A DNA stretch of 64,000 nt, taken from the NCBI RefSeq assembly GCF_003233725.1, contig NZ_QKQV01000010.1:43758-107757 (forward strand), written 5' to 3'. Positions 53,236-63,200 of this stretch are shown piece after piece. Within the stretch, counting starts at the first letter, position 1, and each line of letters begins with the position of its first letter. Under the pieces are notes generated by a model. That model had not been told where the DNA came from. It saw only the letters and a program-made list of their open reading frames with translations, and ran no database searches. Both the position numbers and the translations under genes were made by a program. The DNA comes from Mesonia sp. K7 (GTDB lineage: Bacteria; Bacteroidota; Bacteroidia; Flavobacteriales; Flavobacteriaceae).

Positions 53236-54459
53236 ATGGGATTGAAAGAAAAATTACATAAGCTAAAAAAGAAATACGAAGGCAAAAAAATGGCTCCGGC
53301 TTTTAATGCTCTTCACACGTTCTTATACCTGCCTAACGAAACCACTCATGGTGGAACACACGTAAAAGTGGCAGATGATTTAAAACGTACGATGAATACG
53401 GTGATCATGGCTTTGGTACCGTGTTTAATTTTTGGTATGTTCAATGCGGGTTACCAACATTATTTAGCCTTAGGGGAAATTCAAGCTGCAGAAAGCTTCT
53501 TTAGTGCTAACTTCTGGTCGTGGGATAACCTTTGGGTAGGATTAATCACGATTCTTCCTTTAGTAATAGTATCATACGGAGTTGGTCTTGCGATCGAGTT
53601 TTTGTTTGCAGTAATCAAAGGTCACGAAGTAGAAGAAGGTTATTTAGTAACAGGAATGTTGGTTCCGTTAATTGTGCCGGTAGATATTCCTTTATGGATG
53701 CTTGCCGTAGCCGTTGCTTTTGGTGTAGTTATCGGGAAAGAGGTTTTTGGTGGAACAGGAATGAATATTTTAAATCCAGCCTTAACCATTCGTGCCTTCT
53801 TATTCTTCGCTTACCCAACTTGGATGAGTGGTGATAAAGTTTGGGTGCACGGTGCTGTAGAGCGTACCAAAGAAATCGCCGCTGGGGCAAAACTAGATGC
53901 GATTTCAGGGGAAACCATCTTGGGTTCTTTAGCTCAAAACATGGAGCCTGCTTACAGTTTGTGGGATTCATTTATTGGTTTTATACCAGGTTCTGTAGGA
54001 GAAACTTCAAAATTACTCATCATACTCGGGGCTTTATTTTTAATCTTTACTAAAATAGGTAGCTGGAGAATTATGTTGAGTACTGTTTTAGGTGCTTTGG
54101 TAATGGGATTAATTTTTAATGGAGTTGTAGATGCAGGTTGGATAGATAATACATCTAAGTTCTACGGATTGATGAGTTTACCATTCTGGGAACATTTATT
54201 GGTAGGAGGTTTATTGTTTGGTGCGGTTTATATGGCAACAGATCCGGTAACGGCATCACAAACCAACAAAGGAAAATGGATATACGGTTTCCTTATCGGG
54301 TTTATTTCGATACTCATACGTGTGTTTAACCCAGCATATCCAGAAGGTGTTTTCTTAGCAATATTATTGATGAACGTGTTTGCACCAACCATCGATCACT
54401 ACGTGGTACAAGGAAACATTAAGAAAAGAAAGAAACGTTTAAAACTTAAAACAGCATAA
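53236..54459 (+). CDS. nqrB: Na+-translocating NADH:quinone reductase subunit B
   Basis: A 407-residue membrane subunit carrying covalent FMN and riboflavin, with about ten membrane segments. NILNPALTIRAFLFFAYP and VYMATDPVTASQTNKGKW are conserved. The FMN-attachment Thr is T227 by position (T236 in Vibrio cholerae), but the local motif reads SGET rather than the usual SGAT. The N-terminal 60 residues are cytosolic. It lies 10 bases after nqrA. The sequence is otherwise complete. Confidence 0.96.
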   Translation: MGLKEKLHKLKKKYEGKKMAPAFNALHTFLYLPNETTHGGTHVKVADDLKRTMNTVIMALVPCLIFGMFNAGYQHYLALGEIQAAESFFSANFWSWDNLWVGLITILPLVIVSYGVGLAIEFLFAVIKGHEVEEGYLVTGMLVPLIVPVDIPLWMLAVAVAFGVVIGKEVFGGTGMNILNPALTIRAFLFFAYPTWMSGDKVWVHGAVERTKEIAAGAKLDAISGETILGSLAQNMEPAYSLWDSFIGFIPGSVGETSKLLIILGALFLIFTKIGSWRIMLSTVLGALVMGLIFNGVVDAGWIDNTSKFYGLMSLPFWEHLLVGGLLFGAVYMATDPVTASQTNKGKWIYGFLIGFISILIRVFNPAYPEGVFLAILLMNVFAPTIDHYVVQGNIKKRKKRLKLKTA

Positions 54460-54461
54460 CA

Positions 54462-55214
54462 ATGGCTATCAATACAGATAAAAATAGTTACACGGTTATC
54501 TTCGCTATCATTATGGTGGTAGTCGTAGGAGCTTTATTAGCCGGTTTTGCAAGTGGTTTAAAACCGATGATAAAAGCCAACGAAAAGTATGAAAAGCAAC
54601 AAAATATACTTTATGCACTTGGCGTGAATAATAATGAAGGACCAAATGATGTAGAATTTATTCCAACGACAGAAGTAGAGGAAGAGTTCAATAAATACAT
54701 CACCAAACAATTAGTGATACAAGGTGATGAAGTTACCGAAAACGATGAGGCTTACCTTATCGATATCAAGAAAGAGGAAGATCAAGCAAAAAAAGACGAA
54801 TCTTATACCCGTAAATTACCTCTTTTTGTCGCTGAAAAAGATAGTAAAGAAGTATACATCATGCCAGTAAGAGGAAAAGGTCTTTGGGATGCGATTTGGG
54901 GGTTTGTAGCGGTTGACAAATCGATGACAGTTCAAGGGGTTTATTTTGATCATAAAGGAGAAACACCAGGTCTTGGTGCAGAAATCAAGCAACGTTACTT
55001 TATGGATGATTTTACAGGAGAAAAATTTTTAGACGGAGGTGCTTTTAAAGGTATTGACGTAGCTAAAGGGAATAACGATCCGAAAAATGAAGATACAACC
55101 GATAATGAAGTAGATGCTTTGGCAGGAGCTACCATTACTGGAGACGGTGTAACAGCAATGTTGAAGAAAGATGTAAGATTGTATGTGCCATATTTTAAAA
55201 ACTTAAATAAATAA
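54462..55214 (+). CDS. nqrC: Na+-translocating NADH:quinone reductase subunit C
   Basis: A 250-residue subunit with one N-terminal membrane helix (VIFAIIMVVVVGALLAGFASG) and a periplasmic FMN domain. PVRGKGLWDAIWGFVAVD and GETPGLGAEI are conserved. The flavinylation site is T224 in DALAGATITG, in the place of SGAT in the V. cholerae protein. FMN is attached there by ApbE, encoded at 59143. It lies 2 bases after nqrB. Confidence 0.96.
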   Translation: MAINTDKNSYTVIFAIIMVVVVGALLAGFASGLKPMIKANEKYEKQQNILYALGVNNNEGPNDVEFIPTTEVEEEFNKYITKQLVIQGDEVTENDEAYLIDIKKEEDQAKKDESYTRKLPLFVAEKDSKEVYIMPVRGKGLWDAIWGFVAVDKSMTVQGVYFDHKGETPGLGAEIKQRYFMDDFTGEKFLDGGAFKGIDVAKGNNDPKNEDTTDNEVDALAGATITGDGVTAMLKKDVRLYVPYFKNLNK

Positions 55215-55217
55215 GCG

Positions 55218-55865
55218 ATGGGATTATTATCTAAGAAAGACGCAAAATTAATTTCTGACCCATTAGCAGATAACAACCCAATTACGATTCAAGTATTAGG
55301 TATCTGTTCTGCTTTGGCTATTACCGCACAGCTGAAACCTTCTATCGTGATGGCTATATCGGTAGTGTTTGTGTTAGGAGTCGGAAACGTAGTAATATCG
55401 TTGATGCGAAATGTCATTCCATCAAAAATTAGAATTATCGTTCAGTTGATTGTCGTGGCAACTTTGGTAATTATTGTCGACCAAGTTCTGAAAGCTTTTG
55501 CTTATTCACTAAGTAAAGAATTATCGGTATTTATCGGATTGATTATCACCAACTGTATCATTATGGGACGTTTTGAGGCATTTGCTCTAGGAAATGGGCC
55601 TTGGCGTTCTTTCCTTGACGGAATAGGAAACGCAGCAGGATACGGTTTGATTTTGATCATCGTAGGTTTCTTTAGAGAATTGTTAGGTTCGGGTACTTTA
55701 TTCGGGTTTAAAGTCTTGGGAGACCCTGTTGAGAAAACAGGCTTGTACGCTATTGGTTACGAAAACAACGGTTTTATGGTATTGCCTCCAATGGCATTAA
55801 TCGTGGTAGGAATCATTATTTGGGTGCAAAGAAGTAAGAACAAAGAATTAATAGAAGAACATTAA
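55218..55865 (+). CDS. nqrD: Na+-translocating NADH:quinone reductase subunit D
   Basis: A 215-residue integral subunit with six membrane segments, related to RnfE. The cysteines in LGICSALA (C30) and ITNCIIMGR are the positions that, with two from NqrE, bind the intramembrane iron site. GNAAGYGLILIIVGFFRELLGSG is conserved. It lies 3 bases after nqrC. All family features are present. Confidence 0.96.
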   Translation: MGLLSKKDAKLISDPLADNNPITIQVLGICSALAITAQLKPSIVMAISVVFVLGVGNVVISLMRNVIPSKIRIIVQLIVVATLVIIVDQVLKAFAYSLSKELSVFIGLIITNCIIMGRFEAFALGNGPWRSFLDGIGNAAGYGLILIIVGFFRELLGSGTLFGFKVLGDPVEKTGLYAIGYENNGFMVLPPMALIVVGIIIWVQRSKNKELIEEH

Positions 55866-55895
55866 TAGTATTTCGTTACTATAAAAGATATTATT

Positions 55896-56615
55896 ATGGA
55901 ACATTTAGAATTATTTTTTAAATCCATTTTTGTTGACAACATGGTATTTGCCTATTTCTTAGGGATGTGTTCTTACCTTGCAGTGTCTAAAAAAGTAAGT
56001 ACAGCTGTTGGTTTAGGTGCTGCAGTTATTTTTGTACTTACGGTAACTGTACCACTTAACTGGTTGTTAGATCGGTATATTTTACGCGAAGGAGCTTTAA
56101 CTTGGTTAGGTGCAGAGTATGCAGATTACGACCTGAGCTTCCTTTCGTTTATTCTATTTATTGCTACCATTGCAACCATGGTGCAATTGGTAGAAATTAT
56201 TGTAGAGAAATTTTCTCCATCACTGTATAACTCTCTAGGTATTTTCTTACCCCTTATTGCGGTAAACTGTGCGATTCTAGGAGGTTCGTTATTTATGCAA
56301 TCAAGAGATATCGCATCTTTTGACCTAGCTTTAAATTACGGTTTTAGTTCTGGAATTGGTTGGTTTTTAGCCATCGTAGCGATTGCAGCGATTAGAGAAA
56401 AAATCCGTTACAGTAATGTGCCAGCACCATTAAGAGGATTAGGGATTACTTTTATTCTTACGGGATTAATGGCTATTGGTTTTATGAGTTTCGGAGGAAT
56501 GTTAACGGGAGGTGAGGAAGAAAAACCTGCTCAAGTAGAAGAAGCAAGTATCGAAAAACAAGAAAATGTACAATCTACTGATATTTCTATGATATCAGAA
56601 AATACGAGCAAATAA
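55896..56615 (+). CDS. nqrE: Na+-translocating NADH:quinone reductase subunit E
   Basis: A 239-residue integral subunit, homologous to NqrD and RnfA but inserted in opposite topology. Conserved features are [20 protein letters not shown] (C25), [20 protein letters not shown] with the second Cys, and [20 protein letters not shown]. Beyond residue 205 the protein has an extra charged, non-membrane tail ([12 protein letters not shown] and on), longer than in Vibrio. It follows nqrD by 30 bases. Confidence 0.96.
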   Translation: MEHLELFFKSIFVDNMVFAYFLGMCSYLAVSKKVSTAVGLGAAVIFVLTVTVPLNWLLDRYILREGALTWLGAEYADYDLSFLSFILFIATIATMVQLVEIIVEKFSPSLYNSLGIFLPLIAVNCAILGGSLFMQSRDIASFDLALNYGFSSGIGWFLAIVAIAAIREKIRYSNVPAPLRGLGITFILTGLMAIGFMSFGGMLTGGEEEKPAQVEEASIEKQENVQSTDISMISENTSK

Positions 56616-56616
56616 T

Positions 56617-57924
56617 ATGTTTTTAGCAAGTACAACAGGCGTTATTGTCGCAACTATCGTTGCCTTTTTGGTCTTAACTTTATTATTGGTAGCACTTCTA
56701 TTGTTTACTAAACAAAAGCTATCACCATCTGGACCTGTAACGATTACCATAAACGATGAGAAAAAAATTGAAGTGGAATCGGGAGGAACACTTCTTTCTA
56801 CTCTAGGTAATCAAAAAATATTTTTACCCTCAGCTTGTGGTGGTGGTGGAACCTGTATTCAGTGTGAGTGTCATGTTTTAGAAGGCGGTGGTGAAGCATT
56901 ACCTACAGAAACACCTCACTTTACAAGAAAAGAACTTAAAGAAGGAGCGCGTTTATCTTGTCAGGTAAAAGTAAAACAAGATATGAATATCCATATCCCA
57001 GAAGAAGTATTTGGTATCAAAAAATGGGAAGCTGTTGTGGTGCGTAACTATAACGTAGCTTCTTTTATAAAGGAGTTTGTAGTAGAAATTCCTGAAGATA
57101 TGAATTACAAAGCGGGTGGTTATATTCAGATAGAAATCCCAGCTTGTGAGGTAAAATATGAAGATATGGATATCACTGCTCACCCAGAAGAGCACGATAC
57201 TCCAGACAAATTTAAGGAAGAGTGGGATAAATTTGGTCTTTGGCCACTGGTGATGAAAAACACCGAGTTGGTCGAAAGAGCCTACTCAATGGCTTCTTAC
57301 CCTGCAGAAGGACGTGAGATCATGCTCAACGTTCGTGTGGCGACTCCGCCTTGGGATAGATCAAAAAACAAATGGATGGATGTAAATCCAGGTATTGCGT
57401 CGAGTTATATTTTTAACTGTAAAAAAGGTGATAAAGTAACCATTTCTGGTCCTTACGGGGAATTCTTTATCAACGAGTCTGAAGCAGAAATGCTTTACGT
57501 TGGAGGTGGAGCTGGAATGGCGCCAATGCGTTCACACTTATACCATTTATTCAAAACCTTAAGAACGAACAGAAAAGTAACGTATTGGTACGGTGGTCGT
57601 TCAAAAAGAGAATTATTTTACTTAGAACACTTCCGTGAATTAGAAAGAGAGTTTCCAAACTTTAAGTTTTACTTAGCACTTTCTGAACCTTTAGAAGAAG
57701 ACAATTGGAAAGTGAAAAAAGACATTCACGATGAATCAGGAGATGGTTTTGTAGGATTCATTCACCAAGTGGTTATCGATAACTACTTGTCAAAACATGA
57801 TGAGCCAGAAGAAATAGAATTGTATTTCTGTGGCCCACCATTGATGAACCAAGCCGTACAGAAAATGGGAGAAGATTTTGGTATCCCAGACGAGAACATC
57901 CGATTCGATGATTTCGGAGGATAA
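56617..57924 (+). CDS. nqrF: Na+-translocating NADH:quinone reductase subunit F
   Basis: A 435-residue NADH-oxidising subunit. An N-terminal membrane helix (residues about 8-30) is followed by a ferredoxin domain with [2Fe-2S] ligands C74, C80, C83 and C115. Then come the FAD-binding domain (VERAYSMASYPAE) and the NADH domain (VGGGAGMAPMRSHL, CGPPLMNQAV, ending in the aromatic FDDFGG). Electrons pass NADH, FAD, 2Fe-2S and on to the other subunits. It is last in the operon and followed by a terminator. Confidence 0.97.
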   Translation: MFLASTTGVIVATIVAFLVLTLLLVALLLFTKQKLSPSGPVTITINDEKKIEVESGGTLLSTLGNQKIFLPSACGGGGTCIQCECHVLEGGGEALPTETPHFTRKELKEGARLSCQVKVKQDMNIHIPEEVFGIKKWEAVVVRNYNVASFIKEFVVEIPEDMNYKAGGYIQIEIPACEVKYEDMDITAHPEEHDTPDKFKEEWDKFGLWPLVMKNTELVERAYSMASYPAEGREIMLNVRVATPPWDRSKNKWMDVNPGIASSYIFNCKKGDKVTISGPYGEFFINESEAEMLYVGGGAGMAPMRSHLYHLFKTLRTNRKVTYWYGGRSKRELFYLEHFRELEREFPNFKFYLALSEPLEEDNWKVKKDIHDESGDGFVGFIHQVVIDNYLSKHDEPEEIELYFCGPPLMNQAVQKMGEDFGIPDENIRFDDFGG

Positions 57925-57928
57925 AAAC

Positions 57929-57960
57929 AAAAAATCCGCTTATAAAAAGCGGATTTTTTT
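57929..57960 (+). terminator. Intrinsic terminator after nqrF
   Basis: Stem AAAATCCGCTT/AAGCGGATTTT, loop ATAAA, then T-run. The core stem is the same as in the terminator at 47195. Confidence 0.9.
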
Positions 57961-57986
57961 ATAAATTAAATTTATAAAAAATAATT

Positions 57987-58214
57987 ATGATATTTGCGAT
58001 ACACAGTGCCACTTTTTTAATTGCCGTTTTGGGTGTCACTATTATTTTGCCTTTATTGGCATTAATACATGTTTTAAAAAACGAGTTTAAAGGAAATGAT
58101 AAACTTATCTGGGTTTTGGTAATCTTATTACTTCCTATTCTGGGAGCGTTCTTATATTTTAATATGGGAATGAAACAGAAATTGTCAAAGAAAAATATTT
58201 TTAATAATCAATAG
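57987..58214 (+). CDS. PLDc_N-type small membrane protein
   Basis: A 75-residue protein with two membrane segments. The second half (LKNEFKGNDKLIWVLVILLL, then PILGAFLYFNMG) matches the N-terminal membrane domain of phospholipase D/cardiolipin-synthase proteins (PLDc_N), found here without a catalytic domain. Such stand-alone proteins are common in Bacteroidota and have no known role. It converges on the gene at 58224 with a 9-base gap. Confidence 0.85.
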   Translation: MIFAIHSATFLIAVLGVTIILPLLALIHVLKNEFKGNDKLIWVLVILLLPILGAFLYFNMGMKQKLSKKNIFNNQ

Positions 58215-58223
58215 AGCATATTT

Positions 58224-58697
58224 TTAAAAAACTTCAGAAACACGACTCTTCTTATCATAATTGTTTCTGTTTTGACTAGGTGTAAAATCAAACAACTTAG
58301 AACAATCCATCATATTTTCTATATTTTCCCACTTACAAAAAAGATTGACAACCGCAGATAAGCCCTCAGACAAGATATCTTCATTTAAGGTTGGTTTTTT
58401 GCTTTTATAATTCAGCGGAAGCTGATAACCACAAGCTAGTAAAAATACTTGTTCGATAACGAGTAATTCTCTTGGAGTAAAACCATAAAACCTCTTGCCT
58501 AACTTTTCGTTGACAAGACCAATATAGTTAAGTTGGGTAGAACCGTGATCATCACTAAAGTTTTTCCAAAAATCTTGGTTGTTACAAATATTCCCAACAG
58601 CACATTGGCAAGCACAATCGGGAAGTAATTCTTGCGCGTGAAAAGCCTCGTATAATTTTTCTATCGCTATTTCTGCTCTGGGAGATAAAGATTTCAT
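58224..58697 (-). CDS. Cysteine-cluster protein associated with the nqr locus
   Basis: A 157-residue soluble protein. Residues about 25-40 hold four cysteines in LLPDCACQCAVGNIC. Then come NNQDFWKNFSDDHGSTQLNY, GLVNEKLGKRFYGFTPRELL and EQVFLLACGYQLPLNY. I recall flavobacterial homologues labelled Nqr subunit F by database transfer, although they lack the ferredoxin, FAD and NADH domains. The Cys cluster could hold a metal or Fe-S cluster (inference). Function unknown; location next to nqr and apbE is suggestive. Confidence 0.8.
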   Translation of the reverse strand: MKSLSPRAEIAIEKLYEAFHAQELLPDCACQCAVGNICNNQDFWKNFSDDHGSTQLNYIGLVNEKLGKRFYGFTPRELLVIEQVFLLACGYQLPLNYKSKKPTLNEDILSEGLSAVVNLFCKWENIENMMDCSKLFDFTPSQNRNNYDKKSRVSEVF

Positions 58698-58763
58698 ACG
58701 ATTTTAATTTTAACCTAAGTTACAAAATTCTACGGAGTTGGTTCTTAACGAGCTTATAATTTG

Positions 58764-58771
58764 TAATTTTG
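58764..58771 (+). promoter_or_regulatory. -7 element TAATTTTG before the 58776 gene (leaderless geometry)
   Basis: Matches TAnnTTTG and ends 4 bases before the ATG, so transcription would begin at the start codon. It would also drive apbE. Confidence 0.6.
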
Positions 58772-58775
58772 TGAT

Positions 58776-59141
58776 ATGCAAAATCCAAATGAACTTACCG
58801 AACAAGAACTGCACAATTTGGCAATGAATGTGGTTGGTGAAGACCTCAAGAGTCAAGGCTTCGACTTTTTAGCAGTCAATTCTAAACTGAAGAAAAATCC
58901 GCAATTTGTGGTCCAAAAAGGCAAGCAAATGAGTTTTGTGTTGGTTCGTGCGATTTGTTTTCCGGAGAAGTTGCATAACGAAGACAAGTTTTTGTTAGAT
59001 AAAGTAAAAGCACACGCCCAAAAGTTTGATGCCGATTTGTATTATGCGGAGGTGGGCTTGGGTCACGCCGAAGATATGACCAAAGCCTTGGTAAAAGGTG
59101 AACCTTATTCAGAGATTTATCAAGGTTTAAAAAAGATTTAA
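58776..59141 (+). CDS. Conserved small protein upstream of apbE
   Basis: A 121-residue soluble protein without Cys clusters or signal peptide apart from a single Cys (AICFPE). It is mixed alpha/beta: LTEQELHNLAMNVVGEDLKS, then VNSKLKKNPQFVVQKGKQMS, FVLVRAICFP, and ADLYYAEVGLGHAEDMTKAL. I do not recognise a characterised family. The stop lies 1 base before the apbE start, so the two are translated together, linking it to flavinylation or Nqr assembly (inference). Confidence 0.8.
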   Translation: MQNPNELTEQELHNLAMNVVGEDLKSQGFDFLAVNSKLKKNPQFVVQKGKQMSFVLVRAICFPEKLHNEDKFLLDKVKAHAQKFDADLYYAEVGLGHAEDMTKALVKGEPYSEIYQGLKKI

Positions 59142-59142
59142 A

Positions 59143-60150
59143 ATGAGAAAAATACTGTTTTTAGGAGTTGTTTTATTATTCCTAGGTTGTAAATCTGAAA
59201 AAAATGAAGAGCTTATACGGCTTTCTGGTGATGCTTTTGGAACCATCTACAATGTTCAATACGAAGGTGATCAGGATTTTACCCATGCAATAGATTCGAT
59301 TGTTCAAGCGGTCAATAATTCGGTGAGTACCTATCAGGATAATAGTCTGATTTCGAAAATCAATCAAGGAGACTCGACAGTAGTTATCGATCAAATTTTT
59401 AAGGATAATTTTGAATTGTCCAAGCGCATACACCAAGAATCTTTTGGCTATTTTGACCCAACGGTTGGGGTTTTGAGAAATGCTTATGGCTTCGGTACCG
59501 AAAAACCTATAAAAAATCTGGACAGTATCGTGTTAGATTCACTCCGACAATTGGTGGGTCTAGATAAAGTAAAACTTTCTAAAAAAAATACGCTTGTAAA
59601 ATTGCATCCTAAAATTTACCTAGACTTTAATGCCATTGCCAAAGGTTATGGTATTGATTTGATCGGGGAATTTTTAGAAGGTAAGAACATTAAAAACTAT
59701 TTGGTCGAACTTGGTGGCGAAATTAGAGCCCAAGGAAAAAACACAAGCAAAAACCAAGCCTGGAAAGTAGGTGTAGAAGGCATCGACTCACAAGTAGAAG
59801 ATCGATCTTACACGCGCATCATTAGCTTAGTAGATGAGGCTTTGGCATCCTCAGGAAATTACCGAAAGTTTCGAGTAGATTCCCTTTCGGGGAAAAAGTT
59901 TGTACATACAATCAATCCGCTTGACGGAAAAGCAGAACAGAGTGATATTACCAGCGCTTCGGTCATTGCCAACACCTGTGCAGAAGCCGATGCTTATGCA
60001 ACGGCAATTATGGCGATGGGAAAACAGAATACTCTGAAAATGCTGGAAACGGTAAAAAATATAGAAGTTTATTTTACTTACCTCGATAGCCTACAAAAAC
60101 CTAGAGAATATTCAACACAAGGTTTTAAAAATAAAGTTCAAAAAGAATAA
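59143..60150 (+). CDS. apbE: FAD:protein FMN transferase ApbE
   Basis: A 335-residue lipoprotein (signal MRKILFLGVVLLFLGC, Cys 16) of the periplasm that attaches FMN from FAD to Thr residues, here most likely in NqrB and NqrC. Landmarks are GTIYNVQY, STYQDNSLISKINQG, FDPTVGVLRNAYGFG, YLDFNAIAKGYGIDLIGEFL, VELGGEIRAQG, HTINPLDGKAEQSDITSASV and the Asp-rich EADAYATAIMAMG that binds magnesium. The location 1.2 kb from nqrF fits the function. Confidence 0.95.
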   Translation: MRKILFLGVVLLFLGCKSEKNEELIRLSGDAFGTIYNVQYEGDQDFTHAIDSIVQAVNNSVSTYQDNSLISKINQGDSTVVIDQIFKDNFELSKRIHQESFGYFDPTVGVLRNAYGFGTEKPIKNLDSIVLDSLRQLVGLDKVKLSKKNTLVKLHPKIYLDFNAIAKGYGIDLIGEFLEGKNIKNYLVELGGEIRAQGKNTSKNQAWKVGVEGIDSQVEDRSYTRIISLVDEALASSGNYRKFRVDSLSGKKFVHTINPLDGKAEQSDITSASVIANTCAEADAYATAIMAMGKQNTLKMLETVKNIEVYFTYLDSLQKPREYSTQGFKNKVQKE

Positions 60151-60168
60151 TGTTAAAGTTCTAATTTA

Positions 60169-60205
60169 AAGGTAGGAGTTTTACTGTTAAAGTTGTTTTA
60201 TATAA
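60169..60205 (+). promoter_or_regulatory. ECF-type promoter copy C, upstream of the giant secreted protein
   Basis: GGTAGGAGTT starts at 60171 and AGTTGTTTTATATA at 60191, in the same 20-base phase as copies A and B at 180-816. The flanking bases differ among the copies, so this is a conserved site and not a duplicated segment. It lies 70 bases before the start codon. Confidence 0.6.
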
Positions 60206-60206
60206 T

Positions 60207-60236
60207 GATAAAGTAAATAAAAAGTTTACTTTTATC
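60207..60236 (+). promoter_or_regulatory. 5'-end stem-loop in the leader of the giant gene
   Basis: GATAAAGTAAA pairs with TTTACTTTTATC (one bulge) around a 7-nt loop. If transcription starts about 5 bases after the TATATA of copy C, the mRNA begins with this hairpin, which could protect the long transcript from decay (inference). Confidence 0.45.
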
Positions 60237-60275
60237 ATCTTAACCTAACATAGTGTTGATTTTTAAATCATTAGC

Positions 60276-63200
60276 ATGAGAAATAACTACCTCATTATTT
60301 TATTTTTATTCGTAAGTTTTATCAGTTTTGGACAAGGACAAGATTGTGCTACCCCTATAACTATTCCTTCGATTCCTTTTACAGATACGGATAACACTTC
60401 TAATTTTGGAAACAATATTCTTGGAATTCCTGGAGCTACAGGATGTAACTCAACATCTCCTACAATTTTTAGTGGAGATGAAGTAGTATATCACGTGAAC
60501 TTTCCTCAAGATTCCCCAGTAAATATTAGTGTATCGAATTGGTCTTCTCAATATGGAGGTGTTTTTATTTATGAAGATTGTGCAGATATAGGTGTCGTCT
60601 GTGTAGCTGGAAGTGTGAATGGAACAAACACCAATACGATAAATATTAATTCTTTTTTATTTACCCAAAATCAGGATTACTACATCGTAATTACTTCGGA
60701 TGCAGTACAAGGAAATCAAACGACAGATTACACTTTAAATATCGTTTGCGATACTCCAAACCCGCCAACAGGAAACACTGTGCAAGATTTTTGTCAAGGA
60801 GACACTTTAGCGGATTTAACAGTAATAGGAACCAATATTACATGGTATGTGAATCTTCCAGCTGGCTCGGCAAATTACTTTCCGGTGAATCCCCCAACAG
60901 CATATCAATTAGTAGATCAAGAAGTTTACTACGCAACCCAAACCGTAAATGGCTGTGAGAGCGGATATTTTTTAGTAACCGCAAATAAGACTCCGCCAGC
61001 ACCTACAGTAAGTTCTCCTCAAACTTTTTGTAGTGGAGATACGTTAGCAGATTTAAATATATCGGGGACTAATTTGATTTGGTATTCTAACACAAGTGGA
61101 ACGAATCAAATTCCAAATACGACTGTTTTAGTTAACGGAACCACGTATTACGTTAGAGATCAGGTAGGAGGTTGTTTAAGTGACGTAGTTGCTGTAATGG
61201 TAGAGCAAGATCCTATTCCGCCAGTAGGAGATGGTCAACAGGTTTTCTGTACAGGAGAAACCGTTGCCGATTTAATCGTTGGAGGGCAAAACTTGACTTG
61301 GTATTCCGATGCTGCGGGCACCAATGTAATTGCTAATCCATCTGGTGTGGCACTTACAAATGGCACAACTTATTATGTGAGCCAAACAGAGGGAAGTTGT
61401 GAAAGTGATTTGCTACCTATCGAAGCTATATTGATTACACCCCCAATAGGTGATGCCACACAAGGCTTTTGTCCAAACATGACAGTGTCAGATCTTGAAG
61501 TGGAAGGAAACGATTTAGTGTGGTATTCCGATGCAGCGGGTACACAAGTGATTACAGACCCAAGTACTACCACTTTAACCAATGGAACGACCTACTATGT
61601 CTCTCAAACCTATGGTCCGAATTGTGAAAGTGCTTTATTAGCTGTAACGGTTAATCAGTTGTCCACAAGCCAATGTAATTATATTTCCGTAGATGATACT
61701 ACCTACACAACGACTCAGTTGGTGCAAGACATATTAATAGAAAATCCTTGCGCATACACCACTGATATACAAGGGATAACAGGGGTGAATTTTGGGAATG
61801 CTGCCAATGGTATAGCTTACTTTAAAAATTACAACCCTGCCTTTCCAATTGGTTCGGGATTACTATTAGCTACTGGTCATGCAGAAGCAGTAGAAGGACC
61901 GCTTTCTAATGTTAATTTCTTTCCAGGAGGGGGTTGGCCAGCAGACACACAACTCTCTACGTATACAAATAATCTATTATCAGTTACAGATACTTATCAC
62001 GATGCTACAATAGTAGAGTTTGAATTTTTTCCCTTAAGTGATCAAGTAAGTTTCAATTATGTCTTTTCTTCCAATGAGTATGGTACTTATCAATGTGGTT
62101 TTTCAGATCCTTTTGCTTTCTTCTTAGAGGATCCGAACGGTAATGTGATCAATATGGCAAAAGTGCCCGTTACAGGAGATATTGTTTCTGTGGTAACCAT
62201 TAGAGATCAGCAGTATAATCCTGGTTGTTCTTCAGAGAATATTACCTATTTTGACAAATTTTATGGTGCCTCACCTGGAGCTCCAGGTTTACCCGGAAGC
62301 TCAGCGCCTATTAATGTAAAAGGACATACGGTAAAAATGTTAGCGTCAGCGACAGTTGTTCCTTTGACCAATTACAAAATGAAGATGGTCATTCAGAATA
62401 GACAGGATTCTTCTTTTGATGCAGCAGTATTTATCGAAGAAGGAAGTTTTTTTATTGGTTTCGATTTAGGACCAGACCTTACGTTTGCTAATGGAGGTGT
62501 AGATTGCGATGATGAAGATGTAGAAATAGGCTACACGAGTAGTAGTAGTATAGCAACCTATCAATGGTATGTATATGACAGTAATTTTGGAGAATATATC
62601 CCATTAGTAGGTGAAACCAACCCGATGTATACGGTTACCGAAACAGGAACATACCAATTAGGAATTAATCTAGGCGGAGATTGCGAATCAACCGATGAGA
62701 TTTATGTAGAAATAGGTACACCACCAATCGTACCAACCAGCCCCATCGAATTTTTCGATTGCCAACAAGGAGGTGGGTCATCAGGTACAGCAACCTTTGA
62801 TTTAACCACGCAACATGCCAATATCCTTAACGGACAACAAAATGTGTCTTTAACTTGGTATGAGGACCAAATTGATGCCGATGCTGGAAATGCAAATTCT
62901 ATCCCAACTCCAACGGCATATACCAATACCACGCCATACAACCAAACGATTTATGTGCGTATGGAAAGTCAAGAAATAGGAAATTGTTATGAAGTGGTTC
63001 CTGCTATCATAGTAGTAGGAGAGGCTCCAGATGTTCCTACACCTATTGCTAATCTAGAACAATGTGATGATGATACAGATGGCGTGATGACTTTTAACTT
63101 AGAGGATAATGAAGCTGCCATCGTTGTAAATGAACCAAACCCTGGTGATTATACCGTAACTTATCATGATTCGGCTATCAATCGTACCAATGGAGTTGCG

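Noticed and set aside
53532..53834. 100-residue frame inside nqrB in another phase
   Set aside because: The Arg/Ser-rich translation is typical of an out-of-frame reading of membrane-protein codons, and nqrB is unambiguous here.
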